NCBI GenBank assembly: GCA_008668455.1
Contig: RQCD01000127.1
Location: 1-7,545 of the forward strand
Origin: Clostridia bacterium
GTDB taxonomy: Bacteria; Bacillota; Clostridia; UBA1381
Reading direction: 5' to 3'
DNA: 7,545 bases
Shown here piece after piece: positions 1-6,169 of the stretch. The notes beneath the pieces were generated by a model. The model did no database searches. It was given only the letters and a program-made list of their open reading frames with translations, and was not told the DNA's origin. Both the position numbers and the translations under genes were made by a program. How positions within the stretch are numbered: position 1 is the stretch's first letter; each line of letters opens with the position of its first letter.

Positions 1-2
1 GC

Positions 3-173
3 TGTTCTTTTTCTGAAATTCCGAAAGGCAATGAAAATGCTGTATTGGTAAAACCCGAACTTGTATGTACAGTAAAGTATATGATGAAAACAGACAGCGG
101 CAGTATGCGGCAGCCTGTGTTTAAAGGACTGAGAGAAGATAAATCGCCGGAGGAATGTACCTGTAACGAATAA
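3..173 (+). CDS. ATP-dependent DNA ligase, C-terminal end (partial, 5' end outside window)
   Basis: The frame from base 3 gives 56 residues ending at TAA 171-173. The segment VCTVKYMMKTDSGSMRQPVF followed by KGLREDKSPEEC matches the end of the OB-fold domain of ATP-dependent DNA ligases. The R-Q-P-x-F-x-x-x-R-x-D-K pattern is motif VI, which helps enzyme adenylation. The enzyme would seal nicks using ATP, probably as an accessory repair ligase beside the NAD-dependent LigA; that role is inference. The nucleotidyltransferase domain with the catalytic lysine lies outside the window, so integrity cannot be judged. Only 44 bases separate it from the hsp20 gene and no terminator is seen between them, so read-through is plausible. 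Confidence 0.82.
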   Translation, partial: CSFSEIPKGNENAVLVKPELVCTVKYMMKTDSGSMRQPVFKGLREDKSPEECTCNE

Positions 174-217
174 TAAATTAAAAAAATACAATAATAAAGA
201 AAAGGAGGAATTTTATT

Positions 218-637
218 ATGTTTGGATTAACACCATATGAAAGAAACGATATCTGGAATCCTTTCAGAGATTTTGAAAAGGACTTTTTCAAAGGATTTGG
301 AAATGTAAGCCATTGTCGAACCGACATAAGAGATGAAGGAGATAAATATCTTCTTGAATGTGAAATGCCCGGTTTTGACAAGAACGATATCAAGATAGAT
401 ATCCACGGAAGCACGCTTACTTTGTGTGCAGAACGTAAGTCTGAAAACGATGAGAAAAACAACAGCGGAGAATATATACGCAGAGAAAGAAGCTATGGTT
501 CTTATTGCAGGAGCTTTGATATTTCAAATATTAATGAAAGCGCTATCGACGCAGAATACACAAATGGAATATTAAAGCTAACCTTACCTAAAAAAGAAAA
601 AGAACAGCCGCAGACCAAAAGAATAGAAATAAAATAA
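218..637 (+). CDS. Hsp20/alpha-crystallin family small heat-shock protein
   Basis: A complete 139-residue protein. Small heat-shock proteins are ATP-independent cytoplasmic holdases that bind unfolding proteins as oligomers. The N-terminal arm (1-32) is rich in F, W and D/E. The alpha-crystallin domain spans about 33-125, with the conserved core ECEMPGFDKNDIKIDIHG near 47-64 and the terminal A-x-x-x-N-G-I-L motif at 112-119. The C-terminal I-x-I anchor (IEI, 136-138) that docks into neighbouring subunits is present. Length is normal for the family. The start follows an excellent Shine-Dalgarno site (AAGGAGG, 202-208). No CIRCE operator (TTAGCACTC-type inverted repeat) is visible in the short AT-rich leader, so HrcA control is not supported. 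A strong terminator follows the stop codon. Confidence 0.96.
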   Translation: MFGLTPYERNDIWNPFRDFEKDFFKGFGNVSHCRTDIRDEGDKYLLECEMPGFDKNDIKIDIHGSTLTLCAERKSENDEKNNSGEYIRRERSYGSYCRSFDISNINESAIDAEYTNGILKLTLPKKEKEQPQTKRIEIK

Positions 638-641
638 TCAC

Positions 642-677
642 ATGGAGTACAGTAGTAAAAACTGTACTCCATTTTTT
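642..677 (+). terminator. Rho-independent terminator of the hsp20 transcript
   Basis: A perfect 12-bp stem pairs ATGGAGTACAGT (642-653) with ACTGTACTCCAT (661-672) around a 7-base loop, followed by a T run to 677. It lies 4 bases after the hsp20 stop. The opposite strand beyond the stem is also T-rich, so it may act in both directions and would face the decayed kinase gene on the - strand. Confidence 0.93.
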
Positions 678-689
678 GAAAAAACATAT

Positions 690-1153
690 ATGATGAGCAC
701 CGAACCGCTGGTTTCTTGAACGCATTTGTGGCGAGACCATAGACACCACGTTGTCAAGCAACTCGGAAATACTGAAAGGCTCATCGGACAAAGTAATACT
801 GCCCGACTCAATCTTGGAAAAGTCCAGAATGTCATTTATCAGCGAAAGCAGGTGCTTGCTTGCAGCGGATATTTTGCTTAGACAGTCCTTGACCCTCTCC
901 CTGCCGTCAATGTGTGCGCCAGCAATGGCGGTCATACCAATAATGCCGTTCATATCGTGCATTCCCATAGGGCTTTCAGTATTCCCCACACATCCTCTTT
1001 CCATAAGGCAGAGCATAAAGAAAGTCCCTTTTCATTTTGATTTACCATACTGCAAAACTCGATCATTTCAAAGGATTTTGAAACGAGACTGCCCTCCGTA
1101 TCAACAACCACCGCTACCATTCCCGTACTCTTTGATCAGTTGTTATTATCCAT
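690..1153 (-). pseudogene. Remnant of a PocR-domain sensor histidine kinase (frameshifted, internally deleted)
   Basis: Two recognisable pieces lie in different frames. Upstream (about 1135 down to 1013), SKSTGMVAVVVDTEGSLVS and then FEMIEFCSMVNQNEKGLSLC resemble the start of a PocR ligand-binding domain (FS-x-x-TG...VD-x-x-G...FC...C). A TGA at 1138-1136 sits just before it, where the family usually has Phe. Downstream, in another frame (about 960 down to 690), is a HisKA dimerisation region: HDMNGIIGMTAIAG, then KHLLSLINDILDFSKIESGS and DEPFSISELLDNVVSMVSPQ. The H-box is damaged: family members read SHDIRTPMN-IIGM, but here HD (His codon 959-957) joins MN directly and IRTP is missing. The rest of PocR, the ATPase domain and any receiver domain are absent. 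No clear ribosome site precedes the ATG at 1153. The PocR call is less certain than the kinase call. Confidence 0.8.
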
Positions 1154-1275
1154 AACTTAAAACAGAAACCGTTATGTTCAGAGAAAATTTATCCCTGCTT
1201 TTATGCGGCAGGTGATGCCACACAAAGTATCAATTGTGTATCGTATTTTTTCATTATGCAAAAAAACATCTCATT

Positions 1276-1308
1276 TTTTACTTTCGTTTAACCTTTCTCC
1301 TCTATTAT
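1276..1308 (+). promoter_or_regulatory. Putative promoter with response-regulator-type direct repeat, upstream of the kinase-like gene
   Basis: Two 9-base near-repeats, TTTTACTTT (1276-1284) and TTTAACCTT (1287-1295), start 11 bases apart, about one helical turn. TATTAT (1303-1308) begins after a 7-base gap, and an overlapping TATAAT lies at 1308-1313. No good -35 box is present, as is common at activator-dependent promoters. The same arrangement recurs at 6105-6137. The binding protein is inferred; the window encodes one OmpR-family candidate (4339-5025). The rest of the 1154-1365 spacer holds no gene that I can recognise. Confidence 0.55.
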
Positions 1309-1365
1309 ATAATTATCAAGCGAAAGCAATCTTATTCCTTTCGTCAGAACAAGGAGGTAATCAAA

Positions 1366-1794
1366 ATGAACAGAATTATCTGTATCAGCAGGGAATATGG
1401 AAGCGGCGGTCATGAAATTGCAGAAAAAGCTGCAGGAATGCTGGAAATTCCCTGTTTGGATAAGCAGCTGATGGAACAGGCAATTTCTCTTAGTGGATTG
1501 CCGCAGGAACTTCTGAAGGAAGCGGAAGAAAAGCTGACGAACCCATTTCTTTATATGTCGGTATATCATGGCAACAGACGTGAATTTTATGGTATGTCTC
1601 CAGGCGATATTGTTTTTGAACTGGAGAAACGTCACATAATTAAGCAGGCAAATAATGGTGATTGTATTATTGTTGGACGCTGTGCAGAGGAGGTTTTGAA
1701 GGATTTGGGACATCTGGTTGTCAATGTATTTATAACAGCGCCTTTGTCATACAGGGTGCAGCGAATACAACGAGAATTCCCAAATATGATTTAG
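1366..1794 (+). CDS. Cytidylate kinase-like family protein, C-terminally truncated
   Basis: 142 codons from the ATG at 1366, chosen because AAGGAGG (1351-1357) sits 8 bases upstream; the longer in-frame extension to 1234 has no such site. The N-terminus MNRIICISREYGSGGHEIAE is the nucleotide-binding start of the cytidylate kinase-like family, with glycine-rich GSGG in the P-loop position. DKQLMEQAI, NPFLYMS and the conserved IIVGRCAEEVL strand-turn near 100-110 also fit. Intact relatives run to roughly 200 residues and have a lid and C-terminal region after the NVFITAPLSYRVQRIQRE segment. Here the frame ends a few residues later (FPNMI, stop), and the following DNA encodes something unrelated in another frame. 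Catalysis is therefore doubtful. The expected activity would be phosphate transfer to a (deoxy)nucleoside monophosphate, but the true substrate of this subfamily is not known to me. Confidence 0.82.
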   Translation: MNRIICISREYGSGGHEIAEKAAGMLEIPCLDKQLMEQAISLSGLPQELLKEAEEKLTNPFLYMSVYHGNRREFYGMSPGDIVFELEKRHIIKQANNGDCIIVGRCAEEVLKDLGHLVVNVFITAPLSYRVQRIQREFPNMI

Positions 1795-1964
1795 AATTTC
1801 CGAAATCTTATGTATCAGAAGAAAACAGCAGCATAGACAAAACCACTTTTATCATTTCCGCTGAGGGTGTCACCATTCCTGAGCCGGTTGTGGAAGAAAC
1901 TGTGGTTGAAGAGCAAGGCTTTCTGGATAAACTTTTAGATTTGTTCAAGGAACTTTTTGATTGA
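1776..1964 (+). pseudogene. 3' fragment of an unrecognised gene fused out of frame to the kinase-like gene
   Basis: The frame ending at TGA 1962-1964 encodes about 60 residues with normal protein character: YDLEFPKSYVSEENSSIDKT, FIISAEGVTIPEPVVEETVV and an amphipathic acidic end FLDKLLDLFKELFD. There is no start codon or ribosome site of its own. Upstream, this frame is only the shadow of the kinase-like gene, so the join lies near 1770-1785 (exact point uncertain). It does not resemble the missing kinase C-terminus. I do not recognise the family; the near-repeat VVEETVVEE and the Leu/Phe-rich amphipathic tail are the only visible features. It is most simply the tail of a gene whose front was deleted or replaced. 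Confidence 0.55.
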
Positions 1965-1995
1965 TACTTTTCGTTTGGAGCAGGAGGTGAGCTTT

Positions 1996-3294
1996 ATGAT
2001 ACGACTGAAAAAGGCTATAATGTATCCCTATCGATGTATTGTAACAACACAGGAACTTGACTTATCAAAAAACATTATTACATTGGTAGGACGCAATGAA
2101 GCCGGAAAGACAAGTGTTCTAGAGCTGCTTGCAAAGTCGAATTACTATAATACGGAAAGCGGCAGGTTTCATTTTGATGAGCAAGCAGATTTTCCGCGAA
2201 GGAAAAGGCGTGAATTGCTGGCAGCCAAAAAAGCGCCGCCGGCAACGGTATTGACCTATGAAGTTACCGGAGAACTTCTGGAAGAGATCCATAGGGAAAT
2301 GATTCGGCCAGAACAGAAAGCAGAATTTTGCCGGATGACTGATTATGTGGGTGCGCATCAGGTGATTGATAATGGTTTTACCTATGATGCTTATGCCTTT
2401 TGGGAGACTTATACCTCTCAAAAAGCTCCGGAGCTGATGGGAATGCACAAAGAATTGGCAACACTGCATACAAAAGAAGATTTTGAACGATTTTCAGTTA
2501 AAGTTTCAGCTGTGCTAGGAAAACCAGAACAGACGGTTCTAAAAAAGGTGGGACGGTTTTTTGATAATCCTCATAATTGGGATAATCCGATCAACGAATA
2601 TGTATTTCGGACATGGCTGCTGCCGAATATTCCACGATTTCTTTATTATGATGAATGCTTCATGCTGCCTTCTGAAATTTGCCTGGAGCAGTTGGAAAAT
2701 AGATCTCAGACTCCTGACGGACAAACGGTCTGTGCATTTTTGGCACTCACCGGTCTTGATGTCAAGGCGATTTTAAATGCAGAAGATTTGTCCGTCTTTC
2801 AGGCGGATCTTGAAATAGCACAGGCAGAATTATCTGACTCTTTCCTACAGGTATGGACGGGCAATTCAGATCTTCGGATTGAACTGGGACTGTCACGAAA
2901 TATCGTGACTCCCCAACAGAAAAAAGGACTGTTCCGCAAGAAAATCCCTCCTGTATATGAAACAACGCTGCAAATCCAAATCAAGGATGTACACAGTATG
3001 ATATCTCTGCCGCTTACCAGCCGGAGCAAAGGATTTCAGTGGTTCTTCTCCTTCTGGGTATGGTTTGAAGCAATTAAAAAAACCGAACGGACGCCATTTG
3101 TATTTCTTTTGGATGAACCGGGACTTCATCTTCATGAGGATGCACAGAAGAATCTTCTGGATTTTTTACAAAAATTATCTGAAACATATCAGATCACGTA
3201 TACGACACATTCCCCATTTCTGTTGGAAAACAGCAGGCAGAGTGTGTATAGACTGGTCAATGGAGAAAATGGTACAGTTGTTACTGTGACTTGA
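1996..3294 (+). CDS. AAA/ABC-type ATPase of the OLD/RecF-like superfamily
   Basis: 432 residues from the ATG at 1996, chosen for the CAGGAGGTGA ribosome site at 1981-1990; the 13-codon upstream extension lacks one. The N-terminus (about 1-30) is the beta-strand platform of RecF/SMC-like ATPases. It leads into Walker A, GRNEAGKTS (G32, K38, T39). Walker B is FVFLLDEPGLHLHEDAQ (D373, E374), followed by the TTHSPFLLEN switch histidine (H405). The middle (about 60-350) is helical and poorly conserved. Such proteins power DNA-end processing, overcoming-lysogenization-type nucleases or phage defence, but the role here is unknown. No Toprim nuclease domain is seen. Many relatives continue well past the TTHSP motif, whereas this one stops 28 residues after H405, so it may be a short form or C-terminally truncated. 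No partner nuclease lies next to it. Confidence 0.83.
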   Translation: MIRLKKAIMYPYRCIVTTQELDLSKNIITLVGRNEAGKTSVLELLAKSNYYNTESGRFHFDEQADFPRRKRRELLAAKKAPPATVLTYEVTGELLEEIHREMIRPEQKAEFCRMTDYVGAHQVIDNGFTYDAYAFWETYTSQKAPELMGMHKELATLHTKEDFERFSVKVSAVLGKPEQTVLKKVGRFFDNPHNWDNPINEYVFRTWLLPNIPRFLYYDECFMLPSEICLEQLENRSQTPDGQTVCAFLALTGLDVKAILNAEDLSVFQADLEIAQAELSDSFLQVWTGNSDLRIELGLSRNIVTPQQKKGLFRKKIPPVYETTLQIQIKDVHSMISLPLTSRSKGFQWFFSFWVWFEAIKKTERTPFVFLLDEPGLHLHEDAQKNLLDFLQKLSETYQITYTTHSPFLLENSRQSVYRLVNGENGTVVTVT

Positions 3295-3315
3295 ACCAAT
3301 TCAATAGATTATAAT
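3286..3315 (+). promoter_or_regulatory. Putative sigma-A promoter of the lipid kinase / two-component unit
   Basis: A perfect TATAAT (3310-3315) lies 18 bases after GTGACT (3286-3291), a 4 of 6 match to TTGACA. The -35 overlaps the end of the ATPase gene. Transcription would begin near 3322, inside the left arm of the inverted repeat at 3313-3354, so the repeat could act as an operator or a damaged leader hairpin. Confidence 0.5.
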
Positions 3316-3354
3316 ACTCGCCTCTATTGTGCGTTTTGAAATAGAGGCGAGTAT
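3314..3354. repeat. 15-bp perfect inverted repeat upstream of the lipid kinase gene
   Basis: ATACTCGCCTCTATT (3314-3328) pairs perfectly with AATAGAGGCGAGTAT (3340-3354) around an 11-base loop. No T run follows on either strand, so it is a poor intrinsic terminator despite its position after the ATPase gene. The left arm begins within the TATAAT box, and the right arm ends 4 bases before the AGGA ribosome site of the next gene. It could be an operator, a degraded terminator, or a translation-affecting hairpin if transcription starts upstream of it. Confidence 0.75.
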
Positions 3355-3370
3355 ATTTAGGATAATTGCC

Positions 3371-4309
3371 ATGAAAAAATTGCTATTTGTATATAATCCT
3401 TTTTCGGGAAAAGGCGCAGTCAAAAAATACCTTTCCGATATTCTTTCGTTCTTTACATCTGCTGGGTATGATGTAACAGTACACTCAACAGCTTTTGCTA
3501 GAGACGGACAGGAATATATCCAGACACACGCCATGGAATATGATCTGATCGTTTGTTCCGGCGGTGACGGAATGCTTCACGAGCTGATGAACGGAGTTGT
3601 TCAAAGCAATACCCACACTCCATGCGGATATATTCCTACCGGAACAGTCAACGACTTTGCAAGCTCCATGCAAATTTCCATGCAAATTCCGAAAGACCCT
3701 ATAGAAGCAGCGAAAATGGTTGTCAGCGAAAATTTCAAAACGATTGATTTGGTAAAATTCAATCAGGAATATTTCTCATATGTTGCGATGTTTGGTATGT
3801 TCAGCGATGTAAGCTATGTCACAAATCAAAAGTTGAAAAACATGATGGGTACACCTGCTTACCTGATGCAAATTCTGAAAAGCATGGATCTAAAGCATTT
3901 TAATGCTGCAAGCAGGTATATGAAAATCAGCTATAATAATAAATTCATAGAGGACAATTTTATAATGGGTCTGATAGGAAATATACATTCTGTTGCTGGT
4001 ATGAAACAGCTCTCTCCGCCGAAATCAGATATGCAGGACAGATTACTGGACGGTATGTTTATCCGTACCCCGAAAACCATTCTTGAGTTGGAACGTATCA
4101 AGCTTTCATTGATAAATCAAACCTATGATTGTGACAATATAACTTGTATGAAATCAGCTTATTTTACCATTACAGCAAAAGAGGATATCCCATGGACATT
4201 GGACGGTGAATACGGAGGAAGTTACTCTGCTGCCTCTATCTATGTAAAGCCGGGAGCAGTTCAGATTGCTGTATTGGCCGAACCCCCACTTGACATACCA
4301 GGGAAATAA
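3371..4309 (+). CDS. Diacylglycerol/lipid kinase family protein (DgkB/YegS/BmrU-like)
   Basis: 312 residues from the ATG at 3371, preceded at 8 bases by a modest AGGA site (3359-3362). A GTG start at 3329 would fall in the hairpin loop with no ribosome site. The N-terminus MKKLLFVYNPFSGKG is the conserved NP-x-x-GKG entry. The nucleotide-binding GGDG motif is at 64-67 (CSGGDGMLHELMNG), the P-x-GT-x-NDFA motif at 89-97, and the C-terminal WTLDGE near 277-282. These proteins phosphorylate diacylglycerol or related lipids with ATP at the inner membrane face. The substrate here cannot be deduced. Four extra residues follow NDFASS because of a 12-bp tandem duplication (3665-3688). The gene leads a likely operon with the two-component pair 29 bases downstream, suggesting a link to membrane-lipid or envelope stress (inference). 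Confidence 0.92.
   Translation: MKKLLFVYNPFSGKGAVKKYLSDILSFFTSAGYDVTVHSTAFARDGQEYIQTHAMEYDLIVCSGGDGMLHELMNGVVQSNTHTPCGYIPTGTVNDFASSMQISMQIPKDPIEAAKMVVSENFKTIDLVKFNQEYFSYVAMFGMFSDVSYVTNQKLKNMMGTPAYLMQILKSMDLKHFNAASRYMKISYNNKFIEDNFIMGLIGNIHSVAGMKQLSPPKSDMQDRLLDGMFIRTPKTILELERIKLSLINQTYDCDNITCMKSAYFTITAKEDIPWTLDGEYGGSYSAASIYVKPGAVQIAVLAEPPLDIPGK
3665..3688 (+). repeat. 12-bp perfect tandem duplication inside the lipid kinase gene
   Basis: TCCATGCAAATT occurs twice without a gap (3665-3676 and 3677-3688). It is in frame and produces SMQI-SMQI directly after the conserved NDFAS segment. Confidence 0.95.
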
Positions 4310-4338
4310 AGCTACAATAATATCGGAGGTGTAAGCTT

Positions 4339-5025
4339 ATGCTGAATATATTGATTATAGAGGACGAAGCGGCAGTGCGCCTGCTGACAAAAGCGAAACT
4401 GAAAAACGAATACAATCTCCTTGAAGCCGGAAACGGTGTACAGGCATTGGAAGTAATGGAACATCAACATATCGACCTGATCATTGCCGATATTATGATG
4501 CCGGAAATGGACGGCTACGAATTCGTGCAGGTCTTACGGAGTAGCGGCAACATGACGCCTGTTATTTTCCTCACAGCCATGAACACCTTTGCCCATAAAA
4601 AGAAAGGCTTTGAAACAGGCGTTGACGATTACATGACAAAGCCTATTGATTATGAGGAACTGAAATGGCGTATGAAAGCGCTTCTGCGCCGTGCGAAAAT
4701 TGCCAATGAAAAACAGCTGACTGTGGGTAATCTTGTGCTGCGGACAGACTGCCTTACTGCAGAATGTAACGGCTTGCCTGTCACGCTGACAAAAAAGGAA
4801 TTTGACCTGCTGTACAAGCTGCTCTCCTATCCGGACGTTATTTTCACAAAACAGCAAATTATGGACGAGATCTGGGGCTACGATACGGAAAGCGACTATA
4901 ATTCCATTAAGACGTACATCAGCAGACTGCGGAATAAATTCAGTGAATGCAATGATTTTGAACTGGTTTCCGTCCGAGGACTTGGATATAAAGCGGTGAT
5001 TCACGAAACGGAGGGAAAGCCATGA
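4339..5025 (+). CDS. OmpR/PhoB-family response regulator
   Basis: 228 residues, start set by GGAGGTG (4325-4331). The receiver domain (1-120) has the acidic pair E8/D9, phosphoacceptor D51 (IIADIMMPEMDGY), switch T79 (VIFLTAMN) and K101 (YMTKPID). After a short linker, the winged-helix DNA-binding domain (about 128-222) shows LTKKEFDLLYKLLSYPD, a recognition-helix region around YNSIKTYISRLRNKF, and the wing VSVRGLGYKA. All key residues are intact. Phosphorylation by the kinase gene that overlaps its end would promote dimerisation and binding to direct-repeat sites. Two candidate sites with the expected 11-base repeat spacing are at 1276-1295 and 6105-6124. No promoter is seen in the 29-base gap after the lipid kinase gene, so it is probably co-transcribed with it. 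Confidence 0.96.
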   Translation: MLNILIIEDEAAVRLLTKAKLKNEYNLLEAGNGVQALEVMEHQHIDLIIADIMMPEMDGYEFVQVLRSSGNMTPVIFLTAMNTFAHKKKGFETGVDDYMTKPIDYEELKWRMKALLRRAKIANEKQLTVGNLVLRTDCLTAECNGLPVTLTKKEFDLLYKLLSYPDVIFTKQQIMDEIWGYDTESDYNSIKTYISRLRNKFSECNDFELVSVRGLGYKAVIHETEGKP

Positions 5026-6071
5026 AGCAGAAGAAAGTCAGGCATCTGTTTCGGGTACGTCAGCTCAAATGGGTATTTTTCCTGAGCATTTCTGTGGTGA
5101 TTGGCGCAGTTATGGCGTTTGGTCTGATTGGAATGTTCGCCTTTCATTTCGATACGCACTCTTCCATCTATATGCTTGGCATGATTCCGCTGATGATCCT
5201 GATTTTAGGCTATAGCCTGTGGATTTCTCTGCGCTCTATGGAGAAAAAGCTTCTTCCGGTGCTGAACGGTTTACAGCAGGTCGCAGAAGGTGATGTGGAA
5301 GTCAAACTGGACGTAAAAAACGCCGGAGAGTACGAGAAAATTTACGAGAATTTTAATACCATGACTGCAGAATTAAAAGCCACAAAAGAAGAAATGCAGA
5401 ATTTTGTCAACGAATTTGCCCACGAGTTCAAAACGCCCATCACTTCTATCCGTGGCTTTGCGGAGCATCTCTATGAAACCGGAGAGGGCATCGAAACAGA
5501 GGAACGTATGGAATATCTGGAAGTGATTTATCAGCAGTCGGGACGGCTTGCGAATCTGTCCCAGAATACGCTGCTGCTGTCGAAGCTGGAGGGGTGCCAG
5601 ATTCTCACAGACAAGACAGAATTTCTGCTCAGTGAACAGATCAAGTGCTGTGCCATATTACTACTCAAAGAGATGGAACGAAAGCATATCACGCTGCATA
5701 TGCCGGAGGAATTTGAGTTTTCTTACTATGGAAATGAAGAACTGATGGAGCAGATTTGGATAAATCTTTTAAATAATGCTATTAAGTTTACGCCGGAAAA
5801 TGGTGAGATTACGATTTCTGCTGAAACCTTGCCAAATGAAGTCAAGATAAGCGTAAGCGACACCGGCATTGGTATGACCGCCGAAACGCAAAAGCATATT
5901 TTTGAAAAGTATTATCAGAATGACACTTCCAGTCTGACAAAGGGCAGCGGCATCGGTCTTTCTATTGTCAAGCGCATCACGGAGCTTTGCGGCGGAGATG
6001 TGACGGTACACAGCAAGCTGCACCAGGGCAGTACATTTACAATCCATTTGCCTCTTGGAAGAACAGAATAA
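5022..6071 (+). CDS. Membrane sensor histidine kinase, partner of the upstream response regulator
   Basis: 349 residues; the ATGA overlap with the regulator gene indicates translational coupling. A basic N-terminus precedes TM1 (about 17-41), a very short outside loop (HFDTHSS) and TM2 (about 49-69). A HAMP-like linker follows (about 70-122), then the HisKA H-box FAHEFKTPI with H134. The HATPase domain carries the N-box (NLLNNAIKF, N252), G1 (SDTGIGM, D280) and G2 (GSGIGLS, 308-314). All catalytic motifs are intact. With almost no extracellular domain, it probably senses signals within or at the membrane, or through a transporter, as intramembrane-sensing kinases linked to antibiotic-responsive ABC exporters do. 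The ABC genes right downstream fit that idea, which remains inference. A strong terminator follows 8 bases after the stop. Confidence 0.96.
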   Translation: MKQKKVRHLFRVRQLKWVFFLSISVVIGAVMAFGLIGMFAFHFDTHSSIYMLGMIPLMILILGYSLWISLRSMEKKLLPVLNGLQQVAEGDVEVKLDVKNAGEYEKIYENFNTMTAELKATKEEMQNFVNEFAHEFKTPITSIRGFAEHLYETGEGIETEERMEYLEVIYQQSGRLANLSQNTLLLSKLEGCQILTDKTEFLLSEQIKCCAILLLKEMERKHITLHMPEEFEFSYYGNEELMEQIWINLLNNAIKFTPENGEITISAETLPNEVKISVSDTGIGMTAETQKHIFEKYYQNDTSSLTKGSGIGLSIVKRITELCGGDVTVHSKLHQGSTFTIHLPLGRTE

Positions 6072-6079
6072 AAAATATC

Positions 6080-6108
6080 AATGCGGAGAAATTTTCTCCG
6101 CATTTTTT
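6080..6108 (+). terminator. Rho-independent terminator of the lipid kinase / two-component unit
   Basis: AATGCGGAGAA (6080-6090) pairs perfectly with TTCTCCGCATT (6094-6104), an 11-bp stem with a 3-base loop, and the T run 6103-6108 follows. Its T run merges with the start of the direct-repeat promoter block at 6101-6124, so the terminator and the next promoter are packed together. Confidence 0.93.
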
Positions 6109-6137
6109 ACTTTCGTTTTACCTTGTAGTCGTACAAT
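6105..6137 (+). promoter_or_regulatory. Putative promoter with response-regulator-type direct repeat, upstream of the microprotein-ABC operon
   Basis: TTTTACTTT (6105-6113) and TTTTACCTT (6116-6124) are direct repeats starting 11 bases apart. TACAAT (6132-6137) begins after a 7-base gap. The 24-base block 6101-6124 matches 1272-1295 at 23 positions, and the -10-like hexamer starts 31 bases from the block start in both copies. No conventional -35 is present. This resembles PhoB/OmpR-type activator sites that replace the -35 box. The regulator encoded just upstream is the natural candidate. Confidence 0.62.
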
Positions 6138-6169
6138 AGAATCACAGAAACAACATGGAGGTGTAGCAT

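Noticed and set aside
174..217. Heat-shock operator or promoter before hsp20
   Set aside because: No CIRCE-type repeat; a TACAAT at 187-192 has no convincing -35 and the spacer is simply AT-rich.
751..1155. 134-codon open frame on the + strand
   Set aside because: It is antisense to the PocR/HisKA kinase remnant, has no ribosome site, and its composition is that of a shadow frame.
1234..1365. N-terminal extension of the kinase-like gene
   Set aside because: The family N-terminus starts at the ATG at 1366 behind a strong ribosome site, and the extension covers the putative promoter.
3314..3354. Inverted repeat as an intrinsic terminator of the ATPase gene
   Set aside because: The stem is strong but neither strand has a following T run; kept as an inverted repeat of uncertain role.
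4325..4338. Repeated GGAGGTGTA motif before three genes (also near 6157 and 7189) as a regulatory element
   Set aside because: It is the extended complement of the 16S rRNA 3' end, so a strong ribosome site explains it.
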